This document shows positions 7,404 through 17,509 of a stretch of DNA of 64,000 bases, one piece after another. Under the pieces are notes generated by a model. The model was not told the DNA's origin. It worked only from the letters and a program-made list of their open reading frames with translations, and did not search any database. The DNA is from Planctomycetia bacterium. GTDB lineage: Bacteria > Planctomycetota > Planctomycetia > Pirellulales > UBA1268. A program made the position numbers and the translations under genes. How positions within the stretch are numbered: the first letter of the stretch is position 1; every line of letters starts with the position of its first letter. Where the stretch lies: NCBI GenBank assembly GCA_014192425.1, contig BJHK01000001.1, forward strand, positions 66,623 to 130,622, in the 5' to 3' direction.

Positions 7404-9125
7404 ATGATCTTCCGGCAGCTCGTCCTGCACCGTCTCCCGCTCCTCGTCTGCCTGCCGCTCCTCGTGGCCGCGGCGGGCTGTGCGGGCACGGCCATCCGCA
7501 GTCAGAGCCCCGAGGTCGAGGCCCTCGCCGGCCTAGAGGCCGACACCAAACTCGTCGGCGACTATGCGATCGCCTCGGGACTCGGCTCACAGCGGATCGA
7601 GAGGGCCGCGCTGGTCACCGGACTGCCCAACACGGGCAGCGACCCGCCTCCCGGGCCGCAGCGGGCGATGCTTCTCTCCGACATGCAGGAGCGCGGCGTC
7701 GTCGATCCCAACACGCTCCTCGCCTCGCCGCAGACGGCGCTCGTCTGGGTGCAAGCCTCCCTGCCGCCGGGCGTCCGTAAGGGAGACCGGTTCGACGTCT
7801 TCGTGGAGACACCGGCCGAGACCGACACCACCAGCCTCGCCGGCGGCTGGTTGATGGAGACGCGGCTCACCGAAATGGCCGTGCTCGGCAACCGGGTGCG
7901 CGAAGGACGCGTGCAGGGTGTCGTCGAGGGCCCGCTGCTGGTCGATCCGGTGGCCAACGGCACGCTCGACGCGGTGGCCCGGATCCGCGCCCGGATCCCC
8001 GCCGGCGGCGTGTCGCTCGTGAGCCGGCCGATCGGCCTGCTCCTGGCCCCCGAGCACCGCTCGGTGGCGATGTCGCAGCGGGTCGGCGACGCGATCAACC
8101 GCCGCTTTCACACCGTCGTCCGCGGGTCCAAGAAGGGGGTGGCCACTCCCAAGACCGACCAGTTCATCGAGCTGGAAATCCCCGCCACCTACCGGCACAA
8201 CCTCGACCGCTACGTCCGCGTCGTGCGCAGCGTGGCCGTGGTCGAGCCGGCCGGCGGGCGTCATGGCCGGCTCGACCTGCTCGGCCGCCAACTCGCCGAT
8301 CCCGTCACCGCGCCGGCGGCGGCGCTGCGGCTGGAGGCGGTCGGCAAGGAGGCGATTCCGACGCTGCGTAGGGCGCTGGAGTCGAACGACGCCGAGTCGC
8401 GGTTCGCGGCCGCCGAGGCCCTCGCCTACCTCGGGGAGTCGGTTGCCGCGCCGCACCTCGCCGCCGCCGCGGCCGAAATGCGCAGCGCCCGGCCGGCGGC
8501 GCTCGCCGCGCTCACCGTGCTCGACGACCCGAACGGCATCGACGCCCTGCAGTCGCTCCTCATCAGCAGCAGTGCCGAAACCCGCTACGGCGCCTTCCGC
8601 GCCCTGTGGCGGATGGATCGCGACATGCCGCTGGTCAGGGGGCAGCGCTGCGGCGACGCCTTCTCGCTCCACGTCCTCGACGTCAAGGGACCGCCCCTCG
8701 TGCACGCCACGCGCAGCACGCGGCCCGAGATCGTGCTGTTCGGGACGGAGCACCCGCTCGACGACGGGGTGCGGGTCGAGGCGGGAGGAACGATCATCGT
8801 CGTGGTCGAGGGGACGACGGCGACGGTCAGCCGGTTCGTGCCGGGGCAGTCCGACCAGTCGGTCGAGACCCGGGCCGCGGTCGAGCCCGTCATCCGCGGT
8901 ATCGTCGAGCTCGGCGGCAGCTATCCGGACGTCGTGCAGTTCCTGCAGCAGGCGAGCAGCCGGCGCGGCCTGCGCAGCCGGCTGGCCTTCGACGCGGTGC
9001 CCAGCGAATTCGACGGCCGCGAGAGCATCCACGAGGAGGCGTCCGCCCGCAGCCGCGAGATCGCCGCCGATCGCGCCGCCGACGACGACGAGGCGGCCGG
9101 CAGCCGGCCGGACGAGCAGCGATGA
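7404..9125 (+). CDS. FlgI-like (P-ring-like) lipoprotein with HEAT-like repeats
   Basis: The 573-residue product starts with a lipoprotein signal ending in LLVAAAGCAG, so it is probably anchored to a membrane. The middle part (about 100-290) resembles flagellar P-ring protein FlgI: ALVWVQASLPPGVRKGDRFDV, VDPNT, and ARIPAGGVSLVSRPIGLLL. A segment of about 300-420 looks like HEAT or PBS-lyase helices (EAIPTLRRALESNDAESRFAAAEAL). No flagellar gene is nearby, so a general envelope role is more likely than flagellar assembly. The gene overlaps smc by four bases (ATGA), an unusual pairing. Confidence 0.8.
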   Translation: MIFRQLVLHRLPLLVCLPLLVAAAGCAGTAIRSQSPEVEALAGLEADTKLVGDYAIASGLGSQRIERAALVTGLPNTGSDPPPGPQRAMLLSDMQERGVVDPNTLLASPQTALVWVQASLPPGVRKGDRFDVFVETPAETDTTSLAGGWLMETRLTEMAVLGNRVREGRVQGVVEGPLLVDPVANGTLDAVARIRARIPAGGVSLVSRPIGLLLAPEHRSVAMSQRVGDAINRRFHTVVRGSKKGVATPKTDQFIELEIPATYRHNLDRYVRVVRSVAVVEPAGGRHGRLDLLGRQLADPVTAPAAALRLEAVGKEAIPTLRRALESNDAESRFAAAEALAYLGESVAAPHLAAAAAEMRSARPAALAALTVLDDPNGIDALQSLLISSSAETRYGAFRALWRMDRDMPLVRGQRCGDAFSLHVLDVKGPPLVHATRSTRPEIVLFGTEHPLDDGVRVEAGGTIIVVVEGTTATVSRFVPGQSDQSVETRAAVEPVIRGIVELGGSYPDVVQFLQQASSRRGLRSRLAFDAVPSEFDGRESIHEEASARSREIAADRAADDDEAAGSRPDEQR

Positions 9126-12100
9126 CCAGGCTCAAGGCCCTGGAGCTGTGCGGCTTCAAGAGCTTCGCCGACCGCACCAGTTTCGAGTTTCCGGCCGGCA
9201 TCACCGTCGTCGTCGGCCCCAATGGGTCGGGCAAGTCGAACGTCGTCGATGCCATCAAGTGGGTGCTCGGCGAGCAGTCGGTCCGCAGCCTGCGTGGCAA
9301 GGAGATGACCGACGTCATCTTCGCCGGCTCGGTGTCGCGAAAGCCGCTCAACGCGGCCGAGGTGTCGCTGATCTTCGACAACTCCGCCCGTCGGCTGCCC
9401 GTCGATGCGGCCGAGGTGCGGATCATGCGCCGTGTGTATCGCAGCGGCGAGAGCGAATACCTGCTCAACGGCGAGGTGACGCGGCTGCGGGACATTCGCG
9501 AGGTGTTCTCCGGCACCGGCGCGGCCACCCAGGCCTACAGCGTCATCGAGCAGGGGCGGGTCGACGCGTTGCTCGTCGCCTCGGGCAAGGACCGGCGCGC
9601 GGTGTTCGAGGAGGCGGCGGGGATCACCCGGTTTCGCACGCGCCGGGCCGAGGCCCTGCGACGGCTGGAGCGGGCCGAGCAGAACCGGCAGCGGCTCGCC
9701 GACATCGTCGGCGAGGTCGCCGGCCGGCTGGAGACCGTCCGGCACCAGGCGGCGCGGGCGCGGCGCTGGCGGACGATGACCGACCGGCTGAAGACGCTGC
9801 GCATCGCGGCGGCATCACGGGACCTGGCCGTGGTCGCGGCGGACGGGGAACGCGTGGCGGCGAACCTGGCGGCCGCCCGGGCGCGGGCCGCGCAGGTCGA
9901 GGCGCAGGCACAGGCCGCCGCGGACGACGCCGCCGGGCTCGCGGCTGCGGCCGACGCGCTCGAGCCGCGGCTCGCCGAGGCGCGGGGCACGGTCGCTGCC
10001 GAGGCCCGGCGGGCGGCCTCCACGGAGGCGACGGTTTCGGTGCAGCGGGCGCGGCGGCACGACATCGAGGCGGACCTGATCCGGGCCGACGACGATCTGG
10101 CGGGAGCGCGGCGCGTCCGGCAGGCGGCAGCGGCCGCCGTTGCGACGGCCACCGCGCACGAGGCGACGCTCGCGGCCGAGGCCGCGGCGGTCGCCGCGCG
10201 GGTCCGGGCCGGGGAATTGGCGGCCGCCGGATCGCACGTCGACGTGGCGGCGGCCCGGGCCGCGGTCGCGACGGCTGCCGCCGCTCTCGAGGCGGCACGA
10301 ACCGAGCGGGCCCGGCGCGATGCCGAATTCCAGAGGGCCGCGGCCGCGGCAGAGGAGGCCCGGCGCCGGGTGGACGGGCTGTGGCGGCGGGCCAGTGAGG
10401 CCCGGCTGCACGAGGCCCGGCTGGAGGAGACCGGCGCCGCGGTCGAGGGGGGGCTCGATCGCCTCGGCAAGCTGCTGACCGAGGCCATGGCCGCCATGGA
10501 GCAGGCCACCCGCGAGGAGCGGGCCAAGGCGACGGACATCGAATCGGCGTGGCGCGACCTGGCTGACTGGAAGGCCCGGCTCGAGGCCTGTCGGGAGCGG
10601 CGGTCGCTCCTGCGCGAGATCATCGATCGCCAGGAGGGGATCTCGGCGTCGGCGCGGCGCGTGCTCGCCGACGGGGCCGCGGCCGTGCCCGGCCTGCAGG
10701 GCGTGCTCGCCGACGCGATCGTCACCGACATCGACTGGGCGCCGCTGGTGGACCTCGCCCTCGGCGACCGCGGCCAGAGCCTCGTCGTCGATTCGATCGG
10801 CGCCGCCGTCCGCTGGCATGCCGCCTGGTCGGCGACCGACGCGGGAAGGGACGCGCTCGCTGCCGGCGGGCGGATCGGATTCGTCGCCGCCGCCGACCTG
10901 CGCGAACCGCCGGCCTTCGACCCGGGAGCGCATCCGGGGGTGATCGGCCGCCTCGACCGCCTGGTCGGCGCCGCGGGGCAGGCTGACACCGAGGCGCCGC
11001 CTCTCGACCGGCTCCTCGGTTTCGTGTGGGTCGTCGATCGCATCGAGCACGCCCTGCCGCTGGTCGTCACGGCACCGGCCGGCATCCTGTTCATGACCCG
11101 CGCCGGTCAGTGCCTGTCGACCGACGGCACGTTCGCGGTCGGTGGTCCCGACGCCGCCGCCGGGCTCGTCGTCAGGCGCACGGAACTGCGGGCGCTCGAG
11201 CAGCGGCACGACGAGCTGGAGCGGACCGTGGCCGCGGCCGCGGCCCGGATCGGTGCGTTGCAGGGGGAACTGGAGGCGGCCCGCGAGGGGGTGCGCGAGG
11301 CTGTCGGTCGCCGGCAGCGGGCCGGCGAGGAGATCGCTGCGGCGCGCACCGACCTCGACCGTCTCATCCGTGAGCGCCGGGCGGCGGCGGTCGCCGCGCA
11401 GGACGCCGACCGGGAGGCCCGCGCCGCCGCCGAAGCGGCCGCGGGAGCGCAGGCCACCGGCAACGAGGCCGCCCGCCTGCGCGAGGCGGCGGCCGGTGCC
11501 GTCGAAGCCGGGCACGAGCAGGCCCTCCATGCCCAGGCGGAGGCCGAGGCCGTGGAGCGCAGCCGGGGCGCTGCCGTCGAGGAGATGCACCGTTCGCGAG
11601 TCGACCTGGCGACGCTCGCGGAGAAACTCTCCCGCTGCCGCGAGGAGGTGGCGGCGGGCCGCCGGACGCTCTCCGTCCGCGAAGCCGAGCTGGCCGCGGC
11701 CGAGAATCGCCGGGACGCCGTCGCATCGCGGCTCGCAGCCCACGACCTCGAGCTGCTCGCCGCGGGCGCCGCCCATGCCGAGGCGACGCTGGCCGCGGAG
11801 CGGGCGGCGGCCCTGCTCGCCGACATGAACGCGACCTGGGGAGAGATCGACGGCGGCCGGCGGCGGGCGGCGACGATGCTGGACGAAGCGCGAGGCATCG
11901 CGGCCGCGCTCGCTGACACCATGCACGGACTGGAGCTCGAGGCGGGGGAGGTTGGTCACCGCCGCGGTCGGATCGTGGACCGGATCCGGGACGAATACGA
12001 GATCGACATCAACGCGCCGGCCGACGCGGCCCCCGGCCCCGCCGAGCCGGCGGCGGAGGGGATGGAGATCCCACCTGATCGGTCCGCCCTCGACGCCGAG

Positions 12101-12766
12101 ATCGAGGAGCTGCGCCGCAAGCTGGCCGCGATGACGACCGTCAACCTGGAGGCACTCGCCGAGGCCGAGGACCTGGCGACGCGGCTCGCCGGACTCGAGG
12201 CCCAGCTCGCCGACGTGACCGACGCCCGCACGACGATCGAGGACCTCATCGCCCGCATCGACGACGAGAGCCGCCGGCTCCTCGCCGAAACGATCGAGAC
12301 GGTCCGCGGCCACTTCCGCACGCTCTTCGAGCGGGTATTCGGTGGCGGTCAGGCGGATCTCGTGCTCGAGCAGGGCGTCGACCTGCTCGAGGCGGCGGTC
12401 GAGATCGTGGCCCGGCCACCGGGCAAGGAGCCGCGCAGCATCTCGCTCCTCTCCGGCGGGGAGAAGACCATGACCTGCGTGGCGCTGCTGTTGGCGATCT
12501 TCCGCTCCCGTCCGAGTCCGTTCTGCGTCCTCGACGAGGTCGATGCGGCCCTCGACGAGGCCAACGTCGACCGGTTCGCCGGCGTGCTCCGTGATTTTCT
12601 CGCCTCTTCCCAGGTCATCGTGGTCACGCATTCGAAGAAGACGATGGCTGCCGCCGACACGCTGTATGGAGTCACGATGGAGGAGTCGGGGGTTTCGAAG
12701 CGGATGTCGGTGCGGTTCGAGTCGACGGCCGCGGCTGCCGGCCGTCCCGCGAACAGGGCCGCCTGA
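9122..12766 (+). CDS. smc: chromosome segregation protein SMC
   Basis: Full-length SMC of 1214 residues, which compacts and segregates the chromosome. Visible are the N-terminal Walker A GPNGSGKSN (about 32-40), two long alanine/arginine-rich coiled coils, a hinge beginning near residue 520 (VPGLQGVLADAIV), and at the C-terminus the ABC signature LSGGEKTM (about 1110) with Walker B CVLDEVDAALDE. The ATG overlaps the stop of the lipoprotein gene, so the two are cotranscribed. The coiled-coil segments are extremely GC- and Ala-rich, which creates many long shadow frames. Confidence 0.97.
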   Translation: MTRLKALELCGFKSFADRTSFEFPAGITVVVGPNGSGKSNVVDAIKWVLGEQSVRSLRGKEMTDVIFAGSVSRKPLNAAEVSLIFDNSARRLPVDAAEVRIMRRVYRSGESEYLLNGEVTRLRDIREVFSGTGAATQAYSVIEQGRVDALLVASGKDRRAVFEEAAGITRFRTRRAEALRRLERAEQNRQRLADIVGEVAGRLETVRHQAARARRWRTMTDRLKTLRIAAASRDLAVVAADGERVAANLAAARARAAQVEAQAQAAADDAAGLAAAADALEPRLAEARGTVAAEARRAASTEATVSVQRARRHDIEADLIRADDDLAGARRVRQAAAAAVATATAHEATLAAEAAAVAARVRAGELAAAGSHVDVAAARAAVATAAAALEAARTERARRDAEFQRAAAAAEEARRRVDGLWRRASEARLHEARLEETGAAVEGGLDRLGKLLTEAMAAMEQATREERAKATDIESAWRDLADWKARLEACRERRSLLREIIDRQEGISASARRVLADGAAAVPGLQGVLADAIVTDIDWAPLVDLALGDRGQSLVVDSIGAAVRWHAAWSATDAGRDALAAGGRIGFVAAADLREPPAFDPGAHPGVIGRLDRLVGAAGQADTEAPPLDRLLGFVWVVDRIEHALPLVVTAPAGILFMTRAGQCLSTDGTFAVGGPDAAAGLVVRRTELRALEQRHDELERTVAAAAARIGALQGELEAAREGVREAVGRRQRAGEEIAAARTDLDRLIRERRAAAVAAQDADREARAAAEAAAGAQATGNEAARLREAAAGAVEAGHEQALHAQAEAEAVERSRGAAVEEMHRSRVDLATLAEKLSRCREEVAAGRRTLSVREAELAAAENRRDAVASRLAAHDLELLAAGAAHAEATLAAERAAALLADMNATWGEIDGGRRRAATMLDEARGIAAALADTMHGLELEAGEVGHRRGRIVDRIRDEYEIDINAPADAAPGPAEPAAEGMEIPPDRSALDAEIEELRRKLAAMTTVNLEALAEAEDLATRLAGLEAQLADVTDARTTIEDLIARIDDESRRLLAETIETVRGHFRTLFERVFGGGQADLVLEQGVDLLEAAVEIVARPPGKEPRSISLLSGGEKTMTCVALLLAIFRSRPSPFCVLDEVDAALDEANVDRFAGVLRDFLASSQVIVVTHSKKTMAAADTLYGVTMEESGVSKRMSVRFESTAAAAGRPANRAA

Positions 12767-13202
12767 GCGGCGGTCTTCCGCGTGCAAACCGGCCGCCAGC
12801 ATGCGGGCGGGCGCCGTCGGCACAGGCCGAGGAACCGGCCTGACCGCTGCCGCCGGGAAGAACGTCTCAAGTCTCACGACAGGGTTTTTCGATCTACCCG
12901 TGGGCGGCCATGCCGCGGACGTGTCCGGGAGTGATCCCGGGGCATCTGCGGGTCAGGGCCGAGGGGGGGTTCTGCGACCGACGACCGCTTCCGGAGCGAC
13001 GGCCCATGGGCCGGACTTTCCGGACGAGTCGCCATTGCCGCGCTCCCTCTCCGCCTTCCGGCCGCCCGCTCGTGGGACGCGGTGACGCGGCCGGGCCCAC
13101 GCTGTCGAGACCGCGTCGAGGGGGGCCGTGTTCCGCTGCTCGGCAGAGTGCGGGCTGGCCGAAACGTTTCCGGACACGAAAGATCCTCATGGAGTCCATG
13201 TG
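12767..13202. other. 436-bp spacer without a recognisable gene
   Basis: Open frames here are shadows without family features or plausible starts. Short GC-rich inverted repeats occur, but no clear terminator with a T tract. It must contain the smc transcript end and the promoter of the following regulator gene. Confidence 0.5.
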
Positions 13203-13775
13203 ATGAAGGTGTTCACGACTGGCCAGGTCGCCAAGATCTGTAAAGTTGCTCCCCGCACGGTGAGCAAGTGGTTCGACTCCGGCCGCCTCAAGGGCTACCG
13301 GATCCCCGGGAGCCAAGACCGGCGCATCCCGCGGGAGTATCTGATCAAGTTCCTCAAGGAGCACGGCATGCCGCTGGGCGACCTCGAGGACGAGGCGATG
13401 GCGAAGGTCCTGTTCGTCGGCCAGGACCAGATCCTGATCGAGAACCTCAAGAAGCATCTCCCCGTCGAGCGTTCGTTCCGTATTCAGGTCGCCGCCAGCG
13501 GCTTCGAGGCGGGCATCCAGGCCGAGAGCTTCCATCCCGACGCGATCGTGGTGGACTACTCGATCGGCCGGATCGACGCCCAGCAGATCTGTCAGAACCT
13601 GCGGCGCAATCCCGAGTACGCCGAGACGATCGTGATCGCGCTCCTGCCCGACGACGGTTCGCAGATCGTGATCGACCGGGCGCACGTCAACGAGAGCTTC
13701 AAGAAGCCGTTTGACGTGGCCCTGCTCGCCGAGCGGCTGCGCACGCTGATCGGCGCCCGCAAGGAACTCGTCTGA
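13203..13775 (+). CDS. excisionase-type HTH fused to a receiver-like domain
   Basis: A 190-residue protein. Residues 1-60 form a MerR/excisionase-family winged HTH (FTTGQVAKICKVAPRTVSKW, then GSQDRRIPREYLIKFL). Residues 70-185 look like a response-regulator receiver (AKVLFVGQDQILIENLKKHL, PDAIVVDYSIG with Asp near the phosphorylation site, then VNESFKKPFD with the conserved Lys). This HTH-receiver order is the reverse of usual response regulators and is typical of planctomycetes. GGAG lies about eight bases before the ATG. A strong terminator follows, so it is probably monocistronic. Target genes are unknown. Confidence 0.85.
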   Translation: MKVFTTGQVAKICKVAPRTVSKWFDSGRLKGYRIPGSQDRRIPREYLIKFLKEHGMPLGDLEDEAMAKVLFVGQDQILIENLKKHLPVERSFRIQVAASGFEAGIQAESFHPDAIVVDYSIGRIDAQQICQNLRRNPEYAETIVIALLPDDGSQIVIDRAHVNESFKKPFDVALLAERLRTLIGARKELV

Positions 13776-13821
13776 CGGCCGCGGCCCCGGCCGCGGCAGA
13801 TCGCAGGACTCGACTCCATGC

Positions 13822-13864
13822 CCGCGGGCCGGCGCGAGATCGCGCCGGCCCGCGGTGTCGTTTT
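13822..13864 (+). terminator. rho-independent-like terminator after the HTH-receiver gene
   Basis: A perfect 16-bp GC stem with a two-base loop (13822-13855) is followed by TGTCGTTTT. It separates the regulator from moaC. Confidence 0.75.
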
Positions 13865-13887
13865 CCGGGCGAGCGTATGATGGAGGC

Positions 13888-14343
13888 ATGGACGCTCCAG
13901 GGCACGGCATTCGGATGATCGACGTCGGCGGCAAGCCGGTGACCGTGCGGACCGCACGGGCCTCGGCCCGGCTGCGGGCGGCGCCGGAGACGCTCGACCG
14001 CATCCGGTCGGGGAGCCTGGAGAAGGGAGATGCCGTGGCGGTGGCCCGGCTGGCCGCGATCATGGCCGCCAAGCGGACGAGCGACATCGTCCCGCTCTGC
14101 CACCCGCTGCCGCTGGATTCGGTCGAGGCGACGATCGTCCTCGAGGACGGTGCCGTCGTCGTCGAGACGGTGGTCCGGGCGACGGCCCGGACGGGGGTGG
14201 AAATGGAGGCGCTCGTCGCCGCGACGGCGGCCGCGCTGGCGGTCTACGACATGTGCAAGTCGATCGACCCCGGCATGACGGTCGAACGGGTGCGGCTCGA
14301 GGAGAAGACCGGCGGCACGCGCGGCGAGTATCGCCGGGCCTGA
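13888..14343 (+). CDS. moaC: cyclic pyranopterin monophosphate synthase MoaC
   Basis: MoaC completes the first step of molybdenum cofactor synthesis together with MoaA. The 151-residue protein is full length, with MIDVGGKPVTVRTARA, a KGD segment, AAIMAAKRTSDIVPLCHPLPL and the catalytic-end motifs GVEMEALVA and AVYDMCKSIDPGM. Other moa genes are not adjacent. A GGAGG sits too close to this ATG to be ideal, but upstream GTG starts fall inside the terminator hairpin. The molybdopterin oxidoreductase at 24.4-26.7 kb is a likely consumer of the cofactor. Confidence 0.95.
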   Translation: MDAPGHGIRMIDVGGKPVTVRTARASARLRAAPETLDRIRSGSLEKGDAVAVARLAAIMAAKRTSDIVPLCHPLPLDSVEATIVLEDGAVVVETVVRATARTGVEMEALVAATAAALAVYDMCKSIDPGMTVERVRLEEKTGGTRGEYRRA

Positions 14344-14359
14344 ACCGCCGGCCGGCTCG

Positions 14360-14830
14360 CTAGGCCGGCCCGCGGTTGCTCTCGGCGAGGATCGGCTCGA
14401 GTTCCTCGACGAAGTCGCGGACGTCCTTGAACTCGCGATACACGCTGGCGAAGCGGACGAAGGCCACCTGATCGAGGTCGCGCAGGAGTTCCATGAGCCG
14501 CTCGCCGATCACCCGGCTGGGGACGTCCGACTCGTAGGAGCCGTACAGTTCCCCTTCCAGCGATGAGACGGCGGCCTCGATGTCGTCCTCGGTCACCGGC
14601 CGCTTCCAGCAGGCCTTGGCGAGGCCGCGCTTGAGCTTGTCGCGGTCGAAGGGCTCGCGAATGCCCCCCTTCTTGACCACCGCCAGCGTCTGCCGCTCCA
14701 GCCGTTCGTACGTCGTGAACCGGCGCTTGCAGGCGAGGCACTCGCGCCGGCGCCGGATCGAGGCGCCGTCGTCCCCCGACCGGGAGTCGATCACGCGGTC
14801 GTTGTCGATCCGGCAGAAGGGGCAGCGCAT
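14360..14830 (-). CDS. nrdR: transcriptional repressor NrdR
   Basis: NrdR represses ribonucleotide reductase genes in response to ATP/dATP. The 156-residue protein has the N-terminal zinc ribbon MRCPFC...[13 protein letters not shown] and an ATP-cone domain with [19 protein letters not shown]. Both metal-binding Cys pairs are present. It converges with moaC; a GCCGGCC/GGCCGGC hairpin at 14347-14369 spans the two stop codons and could serve as a two-way terminator. No nrd gene is in the window. Confidence 0.95.
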   Translation of the reverse strand: MRCPFCRIDNDRVIDSRSGDDGASIRRRRECLACKRRFTTYERLERQTLAVVKKGGIREPFDRDKLKRGLAKACWKRPVTEDDIEAAVSSLEGELYGSYESDVPSRVIGERLMELLRDLDQVAFVRFASVYREFKDVRDFVEELEPILAESNRGPA

Positions 14831-14895
14831 GGGGAGGCTCCGGGAGTGCCGCGCATCGTAGCCGGGCCACGCGAAAACGGCCAACTCGGCCCCCG

Positions 14896-16530
14896 TCAGG
14901 GGGCGCCGTCGCCGCCGTCGTCGTCTCGCACGGCCGGTTCCGCATCGACCGCCGCGGGCTCCGTCTCCCCGTCCGCCGGCTCGGCGTCCTGCGTCGTGGC
15001 GGCGTGATCCCCGGCCGGCTCCCCGTGGGCCGGGCGGACGAGCTTCCAGTCGCGGCGCTGCCGCGAACTGGGAATCTTCATCGCCTTGCGGTACTTCGTC
15101 ACGGTCCGGCGGGCGAGCGTGATGCCGCGCTTGGCGAGCTGATCGACGAGGTCGTCGTCGCTGTACGGGGCGTCCTTCGGCTCCCCCTGCACGATCTCCT
15201 GGAGTTTGAGACGGACCGTGTCCCAGGCCACCTCCTCGCCGTCGGCGCTGGTGGTGCCGCCGACGAAGAACCGGCGCAGCGGGTGCAGGCCGCGCGGCGT
15301 CTGCAGCCACTTGTCGTCCACGGCCCGGCTCACGGTGGTGACATGCATGCCGATCCGGTCGGCGATCTGCTGCATCTTCAGCGGCTCGAGCGCCTCGGGG
15401 CCGTCGACGAGGAACCGGGTCTGGTGGTCGACGATCGCCTGCGCCGTCTTGAGGAGCGTGCCGCGCCGCTGCTCGATCGCCTCGATCAGCCACTGGGCGG
15501 CGTTGATCTTGCGCTTGATGTAGTCCTTCGTGGCCGCGGGCGTCTCGGGGGAGGCGAGCATCTCCCGGTACAGCGGGCTGATCCGCAGGTTGGGCAGGTC
15601 GATGTCCTCGAGGCGGACCTTCCAGCTCCCGTCGGGCGACTGGTCGACGTACACGTCGGGCTTGACCGGGGGCACGATCGGCGCGATGAACGACGCCCCC
15701 GGCTTGGGCTGGAGGTCGTGGAGCTGCCTGCGCAGGGCCTCGATCTGCTCGATGCTGAAGCCCGTCTTCCGCTCGATGAGCGGGAGCCGATTGGCGGCGA
15801 GGTCCTCGAGGTGGTCGGCCACGAGCCGGCGCAGCTCCCGCCCGTGGGGCATGTCGGGGCGGATCTGGAGGAGCAGGCACTCGCGCAGGTCGCGGCCGCC
15901 GACGCCCGGGGGATCCATCGATTGCACGATGCCCAGCGACTTCTCCAGCAGCGGCAGCTGGCCGGCGGGGCCCTCGGGATCGACGAGTTCCTCCAGCCGC
16001 ATCGGCAGGTAGCCGTTGGTGTCGAGGTTGTAGATGATCCGGTCGGCCGCCTCGCGCTCCGCCGGCTCGAGGTCGTAGTTGGAGAGCTGGTCGTGGAGGT
16101 GGTTGGAGAGGGTTTCGGGCCGCTCGACCATGTTGGCCATGACGTCGAGGTAGCGATCGCCGGCCTGCTCGATCTGGGCCGCCGAGGGTCGGCTGCGGTC
16201 GTCATCGGAGTCCGGGTACTCGTTCGACCAGTCGTAGGACCGTTCGAAGTCGGCCTGGTTGGCATGGTCCTGGTCGACGATCAGCGGCCGTTCGTCGACG
16301 GTCCGCTCGGGGGGTGGCTCAGGGGCGTCGGCGACGGTCACGACCGGCTCGGGGCTCCCCTCCTGGCCGGCCTCCTCGACCTCCAGTGTCTCGTTGTTCT
16401 GGATCTCCTGCTCGATCCGCTCCTCGAGGGCCATGATCGGGAGCTGGAGGATCTCCATCGACTGGATCATGCGCGGCGCAAGCACCTGCTTTTGCGCCAT
16501 CCGCATTTCCTGGCCGAACGACATCCGCAT
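14896..16530 (-). CDS. rpoN: RNA polymerase sigma-54 factor
   Basis: Sigma-54 directs transcription from -24/-12 promoters with enhancer-binding ATPases. The 544-residue protein has the Gln-rich activator-interacting region I ([20 protein letters not shown]), an acidic region II, the core-binding domain, the HTH ([16 protein letters not shown]) and the RpoN box [10 protein letters not shown] near residue 475. A low-complexity acidic tail of about 55 residues follows the RpoN box, longer than in typical family members. It lies 66 bases downstream of nrdR's start, with no obvious operon partner. Confidence 0.96.
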   Translation of the reverse strand: MRMSFGQEMRMAQKQVLAPRMIQSMEILQLPIMALEERIEQEIQNNETLEVEEAGQEGSPEPVVTVADAPEPPPERTVDERPLIVDQDHANQADFERSYDWSNEYPDSDDDRSRPSAAQIEQAGDRYLDVMANMVERPETLSNHLHDQLSNYDLEPAEREAADRIIYNLDTNGYLPMRLEELVDPEGPAGQLPLLEKSLGIVQSMDPPGVGGRDLRECLLLQIRPDMPHGRELRRLVADHLEDLAANRLPLIERKTGFSIEQIEALRRQLHDLQPKPGASFIAPIVPPVKPDVYVDQSPDGSWKVRLEDIDLPNLRISPLYREMLASPETPAATKDYIKRKINAAQWLIEAIEQRRGTLLKTAQAIVDHQTRFLVDGPEALEPLKMQQIADRIGMHVTTVSRAVDDKWLQTPRGLHPLRRFFVGGTTSADGEEVAWDTVRLKLQEIVQGEPKDAPYSDDDLVDQLAKRGITLARRTVTKYRKAMKIPSSRQRRDWKLVRPAHGEPAGDHAATTQDAEPADGETEPAAVDAEPAVRDDDGGDGAP

Positions 16531-16751
16531 GGCTCGCCTGCTCCCTGTGGGGACCGGAGCTTTTCGCCCCCGCCGGACGTAAGGATACCGGTTTTTCCCC
16601 GCGGCTGCGCCCCGGCACGATTCTTGCTTGTTCCCCGGTGCCAGGGATCGCCACCGCCGGGCCGGCGGCTGTCTGAGGCCACGTCATGCAATCCTATGTG
16701 GCATGGCGGGCGCCATGAACCATCCACCGCTGACGGCAGCGGTGCCGCCGA

Positions 16752-16839
16752 TCGGAGGCATGCTCGTCGCCGGTCGGAGGCATGCTCGTCGCCGGTCGGA
16801 GGCATGCTCGTCGCCGGTCGGAGGCATGCTCGTCGCCGG
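16752..16839. repeat. four tandem 22-bp repeats
   Basis: Four exact head-to-tail copies of a 22-bp unit containing GGAGGCATGCTCGTCGCCGG begin at 16752, 16774, 16796 and 16818. They lie in the non-coding spacer between rpoN and recR. The unit contains GCATGC. Function is unknown. Confidence 0.9.
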
Positions 16840-16980
16840 GGGACTTTGCCGAGATCGCCTCCTGCGGCATGGGTCGTCTTGCGGTGCAGGCAAAGCACCC
16901 CGGGCTCCTGCGCGTGCCTCCGACCGGCTTCCGGAACTCCACAGCGGCAGTTCCCGGCATCGCCCGGCCGGATGCCGGGC

Positions 16981-17509
16981 GTCATGGGCAACGCGGCCAG
17001 GAGGGCCGCGGGCTTGCGCGGGAACCCTTGGCGTTCCCCGCAAGCCCAAGGCTGCGAAGGCCATGGATGGCTTCGCAGCCGCTCTATCATGGATGGCTTC
17101 GCTTGGGGTACGCATCCGCGTCACGGGCAACGCGGCCAGGAGGGCCGCGGGCTTGCGCGGGAACCCTTGGCGTTCCCCCGCAAGCCCAAGGCTGCGAAGG
17201 CCATGGATGGCTTCGCAGCCGCTCTATCATGGATGGCTTCGCTTGGGGTACGCATCCGCGTCGTGGGCAACGCGGCCAGGAGGGCCGCGGGCTTGCGCGG
17301 GAACCCTTGGCGTTCCCCCCGCAAGCCCAAGGCTGCGAAGGCCATGGATGGCTTCGCAGCCGCTCTATCATGGATGGCTTCGCTTGGGGTACGCATCCGC
17401 GTCGTGGGCAACGCGGCCAGGAGGGCCGCGGGCTTGCGCGGGAACCCTTGGCGTTCCCCCCGCAAGCCCAAGGCTGCGAAGGCCATGGATGGCTTCGCAG
17501 CCGCTCTAT
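16981..17509. repeat. array of three complete and one partial 139-141-bp repeat with two hairpins each
   Basis: Copies begin with the GGGC at about 16986, 17125, 17265 and 17406; the last stops at the recR stop codon. Each unit carries two strong inverted repeats: one around GGGCTTGCG...CGCAAGCCC and a perfect 10-bp stem GGCTGCGAAG...CTTCGCAGCC. Copies are nearly identical except for a C run of 4, 5, 6 and 6 bases and a few substitutions. Frames through it encode low-complexity peptides with no support. It resembles a REP-type intergenic array. Confidence 0.9.

Noticed and set aside
12894-14087. A 397-codon minus-strand frame across the HTH-receiver gene and moaC
   Set aside because: It is antisense to two clear genes and covers a strong terminator.
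16981-17509. CRISPR-like array
   Set aside because: Units are 139-141 bp and nearly identical throughout, with no short repeat alternating with unique spacers, and no cas genes are nearby.
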